A stretch of 64,000 bases of DNA from the NCBI RefSeq assembly GCF_021390515.1, contig NZ_JAJUXI010000013.1, forward strand, positions 1 to 64,000. Reading direction: 5' to 3'. A program made the translations under genes and the position numbers. The DNA is from Dyadobacter sp. CY326 (GTDB lineage: Bacteria; Bacteroidota; Bacteroidia; Cytophagales; Spirosomataceae). The notes under the pieces are model-generated. The model was given only the letters and a program-made list of their open reading frames with translations. It did no database searches and was not told where the DNA came from. Each line of letters opens with the position of its first letter. Position 1 is the first letter of the stretch. This document shows positions 17,363-26,059 of the stretch, piece after piece.

Positions 17363-18622
17363 TTAAGATTTTGATCCTGAAATGGAAATGACCTTTTTAG
17401 GGAAAGCCAACCAAACGAAATAACCCGTGAGCAGAACAATGCTGACCTGCATAATATAATCGATTAAGAGCTCGGAAGAGGCAAATGGATCGGAAGGCGT
17501 CATGTAACACGGCATGCCCAGTCGCCACCAATAGGACGGGTGAACTACGCAAAGCACATTGAAAATGAGCAGCAATGTTACCTGGACTTTGTTTTTCCAA
17601 TCAATTACATAAAAAACAAGCGGGAGGAGAAACAGGAAAATATAATTGCTGTAAGCGCTTTGCTGAACGATCATCATGGTTGCGTACAGCACAATCCAGA
17701 CGCGCGAGACCATAATCCTGAAATCGGCATTTTTGAGCCTTAATGCTGTCAAACATGCAAGTCCGACGGAAATAACAAGTCCAATCCAGTTCCAAAACTT
17801 TTCACCCACACCGATCTGGTTAAAGAACAAGGGATTAAGGATTGCTGGAATGTTGGGCGCGCGCAAAGTTTTGGCCTCATCCAATGGCTGCATAAATTCC
17901 AAACCAACTAACGGATACAAGATCGCCAGCGATATTACGCCAACTATGACCATTGGAATAAGAAATCTTACCTTATGTTTTTCAAGAAGAAATAATGGCA
18001 CCAGGATCAAAACAAAAATGGCTTTTGTCATGAGCAACCCAAAAGCGAGGATCAATGCATACCATTCGACGCGCAATGTTCTCTCGCGAGCCAGATAAGC
18101 CAGGATCACAAATAGCCACATCCATACATCTTCTTGCGCGCCGACAATGCAAAGCACTAATGCGCCTGGAAGCAAAAGATACACAAGCGACTTGAAGAGG
18201 AATGTGCCGCGTGACTGGAAAGGGCGGAAGAAATGGTAAGATGCCCAAAGCGCAACACCATCCATCAGGGCCATCACCAAAACAATCATTTTAGGGCTGA
18301 ACCAGAATTTCAGGAAAAGCCCCAGAAAATAAGCATACAAAGGAGAATAGGGTGACCAGAAATCGCGGTAAACAACTTGGCCTAATGACGCTTTGCTTCC
18401 CTCATCCCAAAATCCAAGCACGTCAGAAGTTGGCTCCATGCCTGCAACCAGGTAAATGAGAACAAAAGGAGCAAGACGAAATAGAACCCAGCCTATGGCT
18501 AATGTAGAGCCAGCCGATTTGGTTTCGAACCATGTAGTAAGCGCTTGCCTTTTGAAAATAACAATCGCGGCAAGCAATATCGAAACCAGGCTGATGGCCA
18601 GTTTTGCAAGGACTATGCTCAT
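17363..18622 (-). CDS. Polytopic membrane protein, GT-C glycosyltransferase-like
   Basis: 419 aa with about 10-11 hydrophobic segments. After the first two helices there is an extracytoplasmic loop with SDVLGFWDEGSKA, then VYRDFWSPYSPLYAYFLGLFL, the layout of the first loop of polyprenol-phosphate-dependent GT-C mannosyl/arabinosyltransferases. The loop contains Asp/Glu candidates for catalysis. Substrate unknown. It is a diverged paralogue of the upstream gene: both share YRDFWS-x-(Y/H)-(S/A)-PLYAY and a VWMW/VWFWG segment after a G-x-QE motif. The ATG overlaps the upstream stop by 4 nt (ATGA), so translation is coupled. Identity as a transferase is an inference from topology and motif. Confidence 0.75.
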   Translation of the reverse strand: MSIVLAKLAISLVSILLAAIVIFKRQALTTWFETKSAGSTLAIGWVLFRLAPFVLIYLVAGMEPTSDVLGFWDEGSKASLGQVVYRDFWSPYSPLYAYFLGLFLKFWFSPKMIVLVMALMDGVALWASYHFFRPFQSRGTFLFKSLVYLLLPGALVLCIVGAQEDVWMWLFVILAYLARERTLRVEWYALILAFGLLMTKAIFVLILVPLFLLEKHKVRFLIPMVIVGVISLAILYPLVGLEFMQPLDEAKTLRAPNIPAILNPLFFNQIGVGEKFWNWIGLVISVGLACLTALRLKNADFRIMVSRVWIVLYATMMIVQQSAYSNYIFLFLLPLVFYVIDWKNKVQVTLLLIFNVLCVVHPSYWWRLGMPCYMTPSDPFASSELLIDYIMQVSIVLLTGYFVWLAFPKKVISISGSKS

Positions 18623-19887
18623 GCAGCGATCAGTTTTCCAAAAACCACCTTACGGTAAGTTTCACGTAAGATCCATAAGAAGCACAGCACATTCAATATT
18701 TGCAGGCCATATTCAAACAAATAAGCAGGATTTCCGAACATCCCGAATGAAGTGTAAGCAGGCTGTTTGATATAAACCCAAACAAACGGCTGCACCACAG
18801 TAAGCCAGTTTACAGCCAAAAGAACGACAACATGTATCGTTTTGCGCACGTCGATGATCTCAAAAAGGACAGCCATCAGATATGCGATCAGATAAGCACC
18901 CATTGCGCTCGCCTGGAAAATCATCATGCAAACAAAGCAGGCAATAAAAATTCCGGGAAGCACTTCGTTAATATGTCTGTGACGCGCTTTGTACGCCATG
19001 AATGCAGGAACAAAAACAGTAAACAACAGCCCAATCCAGTTTATTAATGTTGATTTCTTTTCATTGACCGTAAAAATCAGCTCAACAAATGGCCTGCTGA
19101 TCGAGAAAAGATTTGGCGTCATTAATTGTTCGGTGTGCCGAATGGGCATTAAAAACAAATCGCCGATTTGCCAATACAAAAACCCAATAGCTGGCAAACC
19201 AACCGCAGCCATCACCAAAAGCATCTTTACGGGTTTTTTAACAACCAATAAAAGCGCAGGCAATAAGAAAATAAAAGTTACCTTAATAGTCAAAAGAGCC
19301 AATGCATAAAGCAGTCCAATGCCGACTTCATAGTTTACGGGTTTCTTAATGGTAAACCGCCAAATGATCAAAGCAGCGCCCCAGAACCAGACTTCTTCCT
19401 GGCCATCGACCAGGATGTACATAAAGCCCGCAGGCAGCATATAATAGATTACTGCGAGCTGCAAAGCATTCGAAATCCTGGTTTTATAGGTGCTGTAAGT
19501 AAGCCATAAGATGAAGGTTTCCATGAGGACCATGAACAACACAATGGCGCGCGAGTTATGCCAGATCCAGACGGGTAAACTGATGATGTAAGCATAAAGC
19601 GGCGCGTGGTAAGACCAAAAATCCCGGTAAACAAATCCACCCCGCTTTGCGGCTTCGGCTTTATAAAAGAAGAAAGGGATATCGCCTCTTGGATCTTCAT
19701 TGATCACCAGAAAAATGCCTATCCAGGGGATCAGCCTGAGCGAAATGAAAGCAAGCGCTAAAATAAGCTTCTCATTTTCCCTCTGCCATTTGGCGAAGAG
19801 GCTTGACTTGCTGATCGTCCAGATGATGCCAATCGTCAGCAGCAGATTGATGATGAGCTTTATATAAAATACAGTGAGAACGGGCAT
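18619..19887 (-). CDS. Polytopic membrane protein, GT-C glycosyltransferase-like (paralogue)
   Basis: 422 aa from the ATG at 19887; the frame continues 8 codons upstream to a TTG, but MPVLTVFYIKLII is the better start. About 10 hydrophobic segments. The first periplasmic loop has GDIPFFFYKAEAAKRG and VYRDFWSYHAPLYAYIISLPV, which aligns with the next gene. As there, a GT-C sugar transferase or related lipid-linked glycan enzyme is the best guess. The two overlap by 4 nt and form one unit, diverging from the acyl-CoA dehydrogenase gene 81 nt away. No Wzy or ligase signature was seen. Confidence 0.75.
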   Translation of the reverse strand: MPVLTVFYIKLIINLLLTIGIIWTISKSSLFAKWQRENEKLILALAFISLRLIPWIGIFLVINEDPRGDIPFFFYKAEAAKRGGFVYRDFWSYHAPLYAYIISLPVWIWHNSRAIVLFMVLMETFILWLTYSTYKTRISNALQLAVIYYMLPAGFMYILVDGQEEVWFWGAALIIWRFTIKKPVNYEVGIGLLYALALLTIKVTFIFLLPALLLVVKKPVKMLLVMAAVGLPAIGFLYWQIGDLFLMPIRHTEQLMTPNLFSISRPFVELIFTVNEKKSTLINWIGLLFTVFVPAFMAYKARHRHINEVLPGIFIACFVCMMIFQASAMGAYLIAYLMAVLFEIIDVRKTIHVVVLLAVNWLTVVQPFVWVYIKQPAYTSFGMFGNPAYLFEYGLQILNVLCFLWILRETYRKVVFGKLIAA

Positions 19888-19968
19888 TTTTGAAGCAAAA
19901 TTTGAGCGCAAAACTAAGACAAGTTTTTAAACAATCATATCATGCCATATCTGGGAGAAATAATTGGA

Positions 19969-21108
19969 ATGGATTTCAATCTTAGCGAAGAGCATCAAAG
20001 TGTCCGCGAAGCAGCCCGTGACTTTGCACAAATGCGCTTATTCCCCGGCGTCCTGGAACGGGATGAAGCGCAAAAGTTTGACAAAGATCTGTTGCGGGAA
20101 ATGGGCGAGCTAGGATTTATGGGCATGATGGTTTCTCCCGAATACGGCGGCGGAGGCATGGACACGCTGTCCTATGTGATCGCTATGGAGGAAATTTGCA
20201 AAGTGGATGCATCGGCTGGTGTGATCATGTCGGTAAACAATTCGCTAGTGTGCTGGGGGCTCGAAAGATTTGGCACACCCGAACAAAAAGAAAAATATCT
20301 TACAAAGCTTGCTTCCGGGCAAACAATCGGCGCATTCTGCCTTTCTGAACCCGAGGCTGGCTCGGATGCCACTTCACAGCAAACCACCGCAATTGATCAG
20401 GGAGATTATTATTTATTAAACGGAACAAAAAACTGGATTACAAGCGGCGACACGGCCGGGATTTGTCTGGTTATTGCGCAAACCAGCCCGGAATTGAAGC
20501 ATAAGGGCATCAATGTGTTTATTGTTGAAAAAGGATTCGAAGGTTTTGTAGTTGGTAAAAAGGAAAATAAAATGGGCATAAGGGCTTCTGACACACATAC
20601 ATTGATGTTTACAGATGTGAAAGTGCCCAAGGAAAACAGGATAGGAGAGAATGGTTTTGGCTTCAAATTTGCCATGAGCACGCTTAATGGAGGACGGATT
20701 GGCATTGCCGCCCAGGCACTTGGGATCGCGTCGGGAGCACTCGAATTATCTCTGAAATATTCAAAAGAGCGGAAGACATTTGGCAAGCCCATCAGTGAAC
20801 ATCAGGCCATCCAGTTTAAGCTGTCCGAAATGGCCACAAAAGTGGAGGCGTCAAGGCTGCTGGTCTACAAGGCAGCACGGTTGAAAGACGAGGGTAAGGA
20901 CTACATTCAGGCATCCGCAATGGCGAAGCTCTTTGCCTCCGAAACGGCAATGTGGGTGACGACAGAGGCCGTCCAGATTCACGGAGGCTATGGTTACACA
21001 AAAGAATATCATGTGGAACGCCTGATGCGCGATGCGAAAATCACGCAGATTTACGAGGGTACCTCTGAAATCCAAAAACTTATAATTGCCCGCGAGCTCT
21101 TGAAATAA
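19969..21108 (+). CDS. Acyl-CoA dehydrogenase
   Basis: FAD flavoenzyme that introduces the alpha-beta double bond into acyl-CoA in beta-oxidation or branched amino-acid breakdown. 379 aa from the ATG at 19969 (MDFNLSEEHQSV), the common start; an ATG 9 codons upstream is also open. Seen: GAFCLSEPEAGSDA (about 120-135), NGTKNWITSGD, KMGIRASDTHTLMFTDVKVP, and the catalytic Glu in YEGTSEIQ (about Glu363). The profile fits short/medium-chain enzymes; the acyl specificity cannot be read. It stands alone, with an AraC-type regulator gene downstream on the same strand after a 170-nt gap with its own promoter. Confidence 0.95.
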   Translation: MDFNLSEEHQSVREAARDFAQMRLFPGVLERDEAQKFDKDLLREMGELGFMGMMVSPEYGGGGMDTLSYVIAMEEICKVDASAGVIMSVNNSLVCWGLERFGTPEQKEKYLTKLASGQTIGAFCLSEPEAGSDATSQQTTAIDQGDYYLLNGTKNWITSGDTAGICLVIAQTSPELKHKGINVFIVEKGFEGFVVGKKENKMGIRASDTHTLMFTDVKVPKENRIGENGFGFKFAMSTLNGGRIGIAAQALGIASGALELSLKYSKERKTFGKPISEHQAIQFKLSEMATKVEASRLLVYKAARLKDEGKDYIQASAMAKLFASETAMWVTTEAVQIHGGYGYTKEYHVERLMRDAKITQIYEGTSEIQKLIIARELLK

Positions 21109-21183
21109 CTTGAAAATTGCTATCCCGCTCGTTTTAATCTAAATGTTGGATTAAAATGATACAGAAATATGACTTTTTTTCAG

Positions 21184-21215
21184 TTTTTTGTCAATATATA
21201 CTTGTATTAGTTTTG
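21184..21215 (+). promoter_or_regulatory. Promoter P1 of the AraC-type regulator gene
   Basis: TTTTTTG at 21184-21190 and TAGTTTTG at 21208-21215 are 17 nt apart, matching the Bacteroidota two-part promoter. A second -7 match, TAGATTTG at 21226-21233, lies 18 nt further on. Confidence 0.55.
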
Positions 21216-21238
21216 TACAATTTATTAGATTTGTACAA
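21205..21238 (+). promoter_or_regulatory. Two 16-bp operator-like repeats containing the palindrome TTGTACAA
   Basis: tattagttttgtacaa (21205-21220) and tattagatttgtacaa (21223-21238) differ at one base and are spaced exactly 18 bp. Each ends in the perfect palindrome TTGTACAA and contains a TAnnTTTG promoter element. The arrangement suggests a regulator, possibly the AraC-type protein encoded just downstream, binding over its own promoter. That is inference. Confidence 0.55.
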
Positions 21239-21280
21239 AATTTGAAACATAGGTCAGAAGGGCCCTTAAATATATCAAGT

Positions 21281-22210
21281 ATGGAAGACTATAATAAGAT
21301 TATTGAGTCGCTGGGGGTAAAGTTTGTGAAAGCGCGTCACATCAGAATTTTGCAACCGATAACCATCAAAAACTTTTACGACGTTCAGAATTCGTTGACA
21401 ATTTTATACGACGGTGAAGTTTCTTTTGGCTCTGAGGAATCGCAGAAGGTTGAGGAAGGTGATATGTTGTTTATTCCCGGAGGCAAGCATGCTACGGTTA
21501 CGTATGGTAACACGCAGACTGCCAAGACCGTTTCGAATGAGGAGTTCATGACCAACCGGGATAATTATATTGAAGCAGGCCACGATCCGGCATTGATCGG
21601 AAAATTGCCTAATTCGTTTGGATTAATATCTTTTGAAGCCAAGGTTTTTGATACAGTTAACTTTTTCACTTCACTGGACGTTCCGCCGTTCCTGATCAAA
21701 AGAGATGATCAGATTGCGATCACAATCAATCAGATCCTGACGGAAGATATGCTCGATACACCTGGAAAAGGTCGTATCATCAAGATCAAGACAGAAGAGG
21801 TTGTTATCGAGATCATTCGTTACATCTTGAAAAACAAGTTGTTTGTAGAGCAATTGGTAACAAACAGCACGTATTTCAAAGATCCTCGTTTGATCGATAT
21901 TTTCGCGTACATCAAAGACAACCTGGGCGGAGATCTTTCTAACAAGGTTTTGGCTAATGTTGCCAATGTTTCTGAGGATTATGTAGGGCAATATTTTAAA
22001 ATGCTAACCGGCATAAATCCGCAAGATTACATTGAATATCAGCGCATGGAAAAAGCGGTTGATCTGCTTCGTACATCGAAGAAAAGTATTCGCGCAATCG
22101 GTTCGGACGTGGGTTATAAAGACACAGCTTATTTCTGCCGTCGTTTTAAAATGATGTTCGGGATTCCAGCTGGTAAAATGCGCCGTCGTGAGTCGTTGAT
22201 GAACGTGTAG
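21281..22210 (+). CDS. AraC family transcriptional regulator
   Basis: 309 aa. An N-terminal cupin-like sensor half (VSFGSEESQKVEEGDMLFIPGGKHATVTYG, about 45-80) precedes a C-terminal double helix-turn-helix: LSNKVLANVANVSEDYVGQYFK and then SIRAIGSDVGYKDTAYFCRRFKMMFGIPAGKMR, the AraC/XylS signature. It would bind DNA as a dimer and respond to an unknown ligand. The frame is open from 21188, inside the promoter region; the ATG at 21281 follows both -7 elements and gives a normal N-terminus. Its leader carries the repeated TTGTACAA sites, consistent with autoregulation. A terminator follows. Confidence 0.92.
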   Translation: MEDYNKIIESLGVKFVKARHIRILQPITIKNFYDVQNSLTILYDGEVSFGSEESQKVEEGDMLFIPGGKHATVTYGNTQTAKTVSNEEFMTNRDNYIEAGHDPALIGKLPNSFGLISFEAKVFDTVNFFTSLDVPPFLIKRDDQIAITINQILTEDMLDTPGKGRIIKIKTEEVVIEIIRYILKNKLFVEQLVTNSTYFKDPRLIDIFAYIKDNLGGDLSNKVLANVANVSEDYVGQYFKMLTGINPQDYIEYQRMEKAVDLLRTSKKSIRAIGSDVGYKDTAYFCRRFKMMFGIPAGKMRRRESLMNV

Positions 22211-22233
22211 AATTCAAGATTTTAGTATAAATG

Positions 22234-22262
22234 AAAAGAGGACCAGCGAGTCCTCTTTTTTT
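22234..22262 (+). terminator. Terminator after the AraC-type gene
   Basis: Perfect 10-bp stem aaaagaggac / gtcctctttt with loop cagcga, then T. Confidence 0.9.
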
Positions 22263-22285
22263 ATTTAAAAGCCAATTAAAAAATA

Positions 22286-22717
22286 TTAAATGGGTGTAAA
22301 CTGCACGGCGACGATCTTCCAGCGCCCACCGGATTTTACGCAAACCGACATGTAGGACAACTCGCCTTCGAAGCCAGCATTTTCAATGCGAGCCTTCACA
22401 TTCCAAAGCCCGGTCGTGACCGCAACATCTCCGTAAGTCCGCGTTCGTGCGGCAGAAAGCATTCCCGAATCGATGACAATAATGCCTTGTGAAACAGCCT
22501 GGACCAGTTGATTACTTTGAATAGGCTGTCCGCGCATTCCTATTGCAGTAAAATCGTTGGACACCAAGCTGGACAGCGCAGCGGCATCCTTCTCGGCCAG
22601 TGCTTTGAAAAAGAGATTGGAGCAATCAGTGCCGTCAATTGGCTGCACATTGCTCGTCTGAGCCGCGGCAGTCAAACAGAATGTCAATCCCAATAATATC
22701 AATAACAAGCTCTTCAT
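22286..22717 (-). CDS. Exported NTF2-like (SnoaL/DUF4440-type) protein
   Basis: 143 aa with a clear signal peptide (MKSLLLILLGLTFCLTAAAQ, cleavage after AQ near residue 20). The mature part reads as a small cone-shaped NTF2-like fold: FFKALAEKDAAALSSLVSNDFTAIGMRGQPI, then alternating strands VTTGLWNVKARIEN and YMSVCVKSGGRWKIVAVQFTPI, the usual ending of nuclear-transport-factor-2-like proteins. Such domains bind small ligands or act as enzymes; no catalytic residues can be named. It stands alone, converging on the AraC gene and diverging from a lipoprotein gene. Confidence 0.8.
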   Translation of the reverse strand: MKSLLLILLGLTFCLTAAAQTSNVQPIDGTDCSNLFFKALAEKDAAALSSLVSNDFTAIGMRGQPIQSNQLVQAVSQGIIVIDSGMLSAARTRTYGDVAVTTGLWNVKARIENAGFEGELSYMSVCVKSGGRWKIVAVQFTPI

Positions 22718-22821
22718 GCATTAGGGCATTTTTGATATCGCTAAAAGTATCAAAACAAATTCACCTCCTGAAATTATATGATTAGATTCGTCTTTGGTTT
22801 GATCAAACGACGATTACTCAA

Positions 22822-23214
22822 ATGAATAGATTAATTGCGAGAATGCTGTTTGGATTATCGCTTTTCGGGATTGCTGCATGCTCGTCTGCACCGGATAACT
22901 TAGGCGGACTAGATTTGAAAAAATGGCGTAGCGACCGCGGCGGATGCAACAATGTAAGAGCCGGGATTGCGAAGGATTTCAAAAAAATTGAAGGAGAACT
23001 AAAAGGCAAATTTGCAGATGACATTGGCGAGCTGCTCGGCCGGCCCGACATCCAGCAATTGGGTGAGAGAAATCTTAAATATTATGTTTATTTCCTGTCC
23101 AAAGGCTCGCAATGCACCGACATTCAATCAAAGTCCACGGCGCCAAAAGTGATTCTTAAATTTAATGCTGTGGGACTGCTGAGCGAAATCACGTATCAAT
23201 CGCGCGCGTTGTAA
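22822..23214 (+). CDS. Small lipoprotein, unknown function
   Basis: 130 aa with a lipoprotein signal peptide: MNRLIARMLFGLSLFGIAAC with the lipobox IAAC and Cys20 as the lipidated residue, then SSAPDNLGG. The mature part is charged (KKWRSDRGGCNNVRAGI, DIGELLGRPDIQQLGERNLKYYVYFL) and contains two more Cys, possibly a disulfide. The DIGELLGRPD...YYVYFL pattern resembles small SmpA/BamE-like outer-membrane lipoproteins, but this is a weak impression. Its stop codon ends at 23214, directly abutting the nadD stop on the other strand. Confidence 0.75.
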   Translation: MNRLIARMLFGLSLFGIAACSSAPDNLGGLDLKKWRSDRGGCNNVRAGIAKDFKKIEGELKGKFADDIGELLGRPDIQQLGERNLKYYVYFLSKGSQCTDIQSKSTAPKVILKFNAVGLLSEITYQSRAL

Positions 23215-23787
23215 TCAGAGATAAAACTTCTTGATCTTGATAAGCTGCTCCACCGGCTCCGGAACCAGGTAACGAATCGAATGGCCCTTTTGCAAGCACG
23301 AGCGAATGTAGGTTGCCGAAATATCCAGGAGTGGCGCGGCAACAAACTTTACATTCGGATGATCCGCAAATGCATGCTGCTTAGAGTTCGGCCGCGGGTA
23401 AACGTAGAGACCGGTGTATTCTAATATTTTGTCGTGGTTTTTCCAGTTTGGAAACTGTGCCAAATTGTCTTCCCCCACAATCAGCTTGAACTCATGCTGT
23501 GGAAACTTCTCCTGCATGCGCACCAGCGTATCGACCGTGTAACTGGGCTTAGGCATGCGAAATTCGACATCTGAGGCCCTAAATGCAGCATTGTCAGAGA
23601 TTGCCCGCTGAACAAGATCATAGCGATCAAATTCGTGCAATAAGCTGCTGTTTTTCTTAAATGGATTTTGAGGACTGACTACAAACCAAACCTGCTCGAG
23701 ATCTGTCGATGTAGCCATTGTGTTGGCAATGATCAGGTGACCAATGTGGATTGGATTAAATGATCCGAAGAAGAGGCCTATTTTCAT
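23215..23787 (-). CDS. nadD: Nicotinate-nucleotide adenylyltransferase
   Basis: Transfers AMP from ATP to nicotinate mononucleotide in NAD synthesis. 190 aa. Seen: nucleotidyltransferase motif [14 protein letters not shown] (8-21), PSYTVDTL near 80, [18 protein letters not shown] near 103-120, YPRP, and the late (S/T)xxxIR block [11 protein letters not shown]. Its ATG overlaps the gmk stop by 4 nt, so it is the last gene of the sigma/anti-sigma/gmk/nadD operon. There is no space between its stop and that of the converging lipoprotein gene. Confidence 0.96.
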   Translation of the reverse strand: MKIGLFFGSFNPIHIGHLIIANTMATSTDLEQVWFVVSPQNPFKKNSSLLHEFDRYDLVQRAISDNAAFRASDVEFRMPKPSYTVDTLVRMQEKFPQHEFKLIVGEDNLAQFPNWKNHDKILEYTGLYVYPRPNSKQHAFADHPNVKFVAAPLLDISATYIRSCLQKGHSIRYLVPEPVEQLIKIKKFYL

Positions 23788-24350
23788 TGAATAAAATCCA
23801 GAACCAGCGTTTCCGCTTTTCTGAGTGTTTCTTCAAGATCATCATTAACGAGGACAACATCAAATTTGTCTTCGAAACTAAGTTCATAACGAACTTTGCC
23901 GAGGCGTGTTTCGAGCGATTGTTCTGTTTCCGTTCCCCGCTCGCTCAGCCTCCTGATAATTTCAGCTTCGGAAGAAACTTTCACGAAAACGGCAAGTGCA
24001 TGTTCGCGATAAATTTCTTTGAGTTTGAGTCCGCCTTTGACGTCCACGTCAAACAAAACGTGTTTTCCTTCTGACCAAAGGCGCTCAATTTCAGTTTTGA
24101 AAGTGCCGTAATAATTTCCGGCGTAAACCTCTTCCCACTCGGCAAACTCGTTATTTGCGATTCGCTCGCGAAACTCCCGCTTGGGTAAGAAATAGTAATC
24201 TTTTCCGTCCACTTCATGGTCACGCTTTTCCCTGGTGGAAGCAGAGACAGAAAATGCCAGAAGGTTAGGATATGTTTTTAAAAGATGCCTTACGATTGTA
24301 GTTTTTCCAGAGCCGGAAGGCGCCGAAAATATGATAAGCTTACCTTTCAC
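23784..24350 (-). CDS. gmk: Guanylate kinase
   Basis: Phosphorylates GMP to GDP with ATP. 188 aa. P-loop [16 protein letters not shown] (9-24), [19 protein letters not shown] for GMP binding (about 36-54), [15 protein letters not shown] (about 66-80), and [11 protein letters not shown]. All family motifs present. It starts 10 nt after the anti-sigma-like gene and overlaps nadD by 4 nt. Confidence 0.97.
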   Translation of the reverse strand: MKGKLIIFSAPSGSGKTTIVRHLLKTYPNLLAFSVSASTREKRDHEVDGKDYYFLPKREFRERIANNEFAEWEEVYAGNYYGTFKTEIERLWSEGKHVLFDVDVKGGLKLKEIYREHALAVFVKVSSEAEIIRRLSERGTETEQSLETRLGKVRYELSFEDKFDVVLVNDDLEETLRKAETLVLDFIQ

Positions 24351-24360
24351 ACGAACAGCA

Positions 24361-24651
24361 TTAACTGTTTATTTTAGAAATGATTGTAGTCAAAATGCTT
24401 TGAGGGCAAGGCTTCTTTTCGATCTTAAAACTGAGGGAATCTTTGATGCATTTCTCCAGTCTGTACGACTCGATACAAGGTAAACATTTGTCCATGTTTT
24501 CACGAAAATGATCCTTCTCTGCTTCGGTCGCTTCATCATCGAGGATTGCCTGAATCACCTTCATGCACTCAGCGTGATGCTCGCATTTCTGCTTCATGGG
24601 TTGTTTTTGCGCTTCTTCAGTGATTGAAGGCGTTGTAAGGGATGCATTCAT
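24361..24651 (-). CDS. Small Cys/His-rich protein, probable zinc-binding anti-sigma factor
   Basis: 96 aa, no signal or membrane helix. Contains an N-terminal C-x-HHAEC pair (CEHHAEC) and, after a helix rich in charge ([12 protein letters not shown]), the pattern H-x7-C-x2-C ([12 protein letters not shown], about 58-69), the core of ZAS-type anti-sigma domains. Placed 84 nt downstream of an ECF sigma gene on the same strand, the usual partner position. This supports binding and inhibition of that sigma factor, perhaps redox- or metal-sensitive. The assignment rests on motif plus context. Confidence 0.75.
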   Translation of the reverse strand: MNASLTTPSITEEAQKQPMKQKCEHHAECMKVIQAILDDEATEAEKDHFRENMDKCLPCIESYRLEKCIKDSLSFKIEKKPCPQSILTTIISKINS

Positions 24652-24735
24652 TATTAAAATGAAAAATAAAGAATAATGGAATATATGTACAGTTGTACAC
24701 TATAACCGAAGAGGTTACAAAAAAAGTTTCACAAC

Positions 24736-25335
24736 CTATGAATCATATCCCATTGAACTCGCGTAACTCTTAAGTTTTTCTTTCAATAAGTTACGCGCAC
24801 GGTGTAATCTAGACCTTACCGTGCCAATTGGAATGTCGAGAATCTTCGCCATTTCTTCATAAGTGAAACCTTCAATGTCGCAAAGAATGATCACCGTACG
24901 AAAGTCAACCGGCAATGCATTCAAAGCATTCGCAACTTCATCACCAATTAATTCCTGAACCGCATCAGCACGAAGATCAACCGTATATGTTGTGTCAGAA
25001 GCTTCTTCCGAGTTATAAGTCGTTTCAACCTCCTGGTAATCTACTTTGGAAGGTTCTTTACTTTTTTTACGATAATCGTTTATGAAACTGTTCTTGAGAA
25101 TGCGGAAAAGCCACGCCTTTGCATTGGTGCCCTGTTCAAAAGAAGAAATAAATCGGAAAGCTTTTAAGTATGTGTCCTGAACCAGGTCGTTGGCGTCATC
25201 TTCGTCCATGGTAAGACGAAACGCAAAGTTATACATGGAGTCAATGTGTGGCATGAACTCACGGTTAAAAACTTCATAACGAAGGTCATCCGTGTATTCA
25301 TTAGTCGTGATCGTTTCTGACATGGCAACTAACAT
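24736..25335 (-). CDS. ECF-type RNA polymerase sigma factor
   Basis: 199 aa; a second ATG 4 codons in (25323, MSETITTNE) is an equally likely start. Region 2 (MYNFAFRLTMDEDDANDLVQDTYLKAF, about 34-60) for core and -10 binding and region 4 (GFTYEEMAKILDIPIGTVRSRLHRARNLLK, about 155-185) for -35 binding are plain, with no region 1 or 3. The linker is acidic and Thr-rich (VETTYNSEEASDTTYTVD). It heads a cluster with a zinc-type anti-sigma-like gene, then gmk and nadD. It would direct RNA polymerase to a stress regulon; the inducing signal cannot be read. Confidence 0.93.
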   Translation of the reverse strand: MLVAMSETITTNEYTDDLRYEVFNREFMPHIDSMYNFAFRLTMDEDDANDLVQDTYLKAFRFISSFEQGTNAKAWLFRILKNSFINDYRKKSKEPSKVDYQEVETTYNSEEASDTTYTVDLRADAVQELIGDEVANALNALPVDFRTVIILCDIEGFTYEEMAKILDIPIGTVRSRLHRARNLLKEKLKSYASSMGYDS

Positions 25336-25524
25336 AGGAATGCTGAATTTACAAAGATTAACAACAGCTCCAAATCGTACAAATTAAAATTTGATGAATG
25401 GCTTATTGAAGCTACTTAATAGCCATTAATTCACGATAAAAATTAAGTCAACCGGGAATCGCTTCCTGAAACATTCCAATTGAATTGCCTCCTGCCGTAT
25501 TTAATGTATATACATCAATTTTCG

Positions 25525-25536
25525 AGCCTGCAGGCT
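25525..25536. repeat. 12-bp palindrome AGCCTGCAGGCT
   Basis: A perfect palindrome 20 bp beyond the mreD stop, in the gap between mreD and the sigma gene, flanked by tcg/ttc. It may be a short terminator core or a binding site; no T-run follows on the minus strand. Confidence 0.4.
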
Positions 25537-25555
25537 TTCGTGTCAAAATGGCAGA

Positions 25556-26059
25556 TTAACGTTTGGAAAAAAGTTCCAAAAGGATAATTAATAATGTAGT
25601 GAACAACGCACTGGCGCCAATGCGGATGAGCGTATAAAGGATCATTCCAAAATGATTGATCTCTATTAAGAACAAAATCGAATGATGAACCAGGATAAGC
25701 GGAAAAATGTAACCCAGGAAAGCGCCAAGCCCCTGCGCCCGAATCCCGACCTCGGCCCTCTCGGCTCCGCGCGATTTCATTTGATAAAGTATGAGATACG
25801 GTCGGAGGTAAGCGATCAAAACAGTGGCTGCAGCGTGCATCCCATACGTATTGGAAAATACGTCAACCGTGAAGCCAATGCCGAATGCAATGAGTAAAAG
25901 ATACATTCTGTCCACGTCAGCGGGCAAAAGCAGCACGCCGGCAATGTAGATAAAGCAGAAAGCATAGTTGAACAATACGACATTCCGCATAAAGAAGATC
26001 TGCAGAAGCAGATACAGCAGGATCATCAGGGAATATTGTATGGCCTCTCGTAAACTCAT
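25556..26059 (-). CDS. mreD: Rod shape-determining protein MreD
   Basis: 167-aa integral membrane protein of the elongasome that works with MreC and MreB to guide lateral wall synthesis. Five or so hydrophobic segments; the central DVFSNTYGMHAAATVLIAYLRPYLI (about 66-90) is the family signature region in Bacteroidota. The ATG overlaps the mreC stop by 4 nt (ATGA). Length matches the family. Confidence 0.92.
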   Translation of the reverse strand: MSLREAIQYSLMILLYLLLQIFFMRNVVLFNYAFCFIYIAGVLLLPADVDRMYLLLIAFGIGFTVDVFSNTYGMHAAATVLIAYLRPYLILYQMKSRGAERAEVGIRAQGLGAFLGYIFPLILVHHSILFLIEINHFGMILYTLIRIGASALFTTLLIILLELFSKR

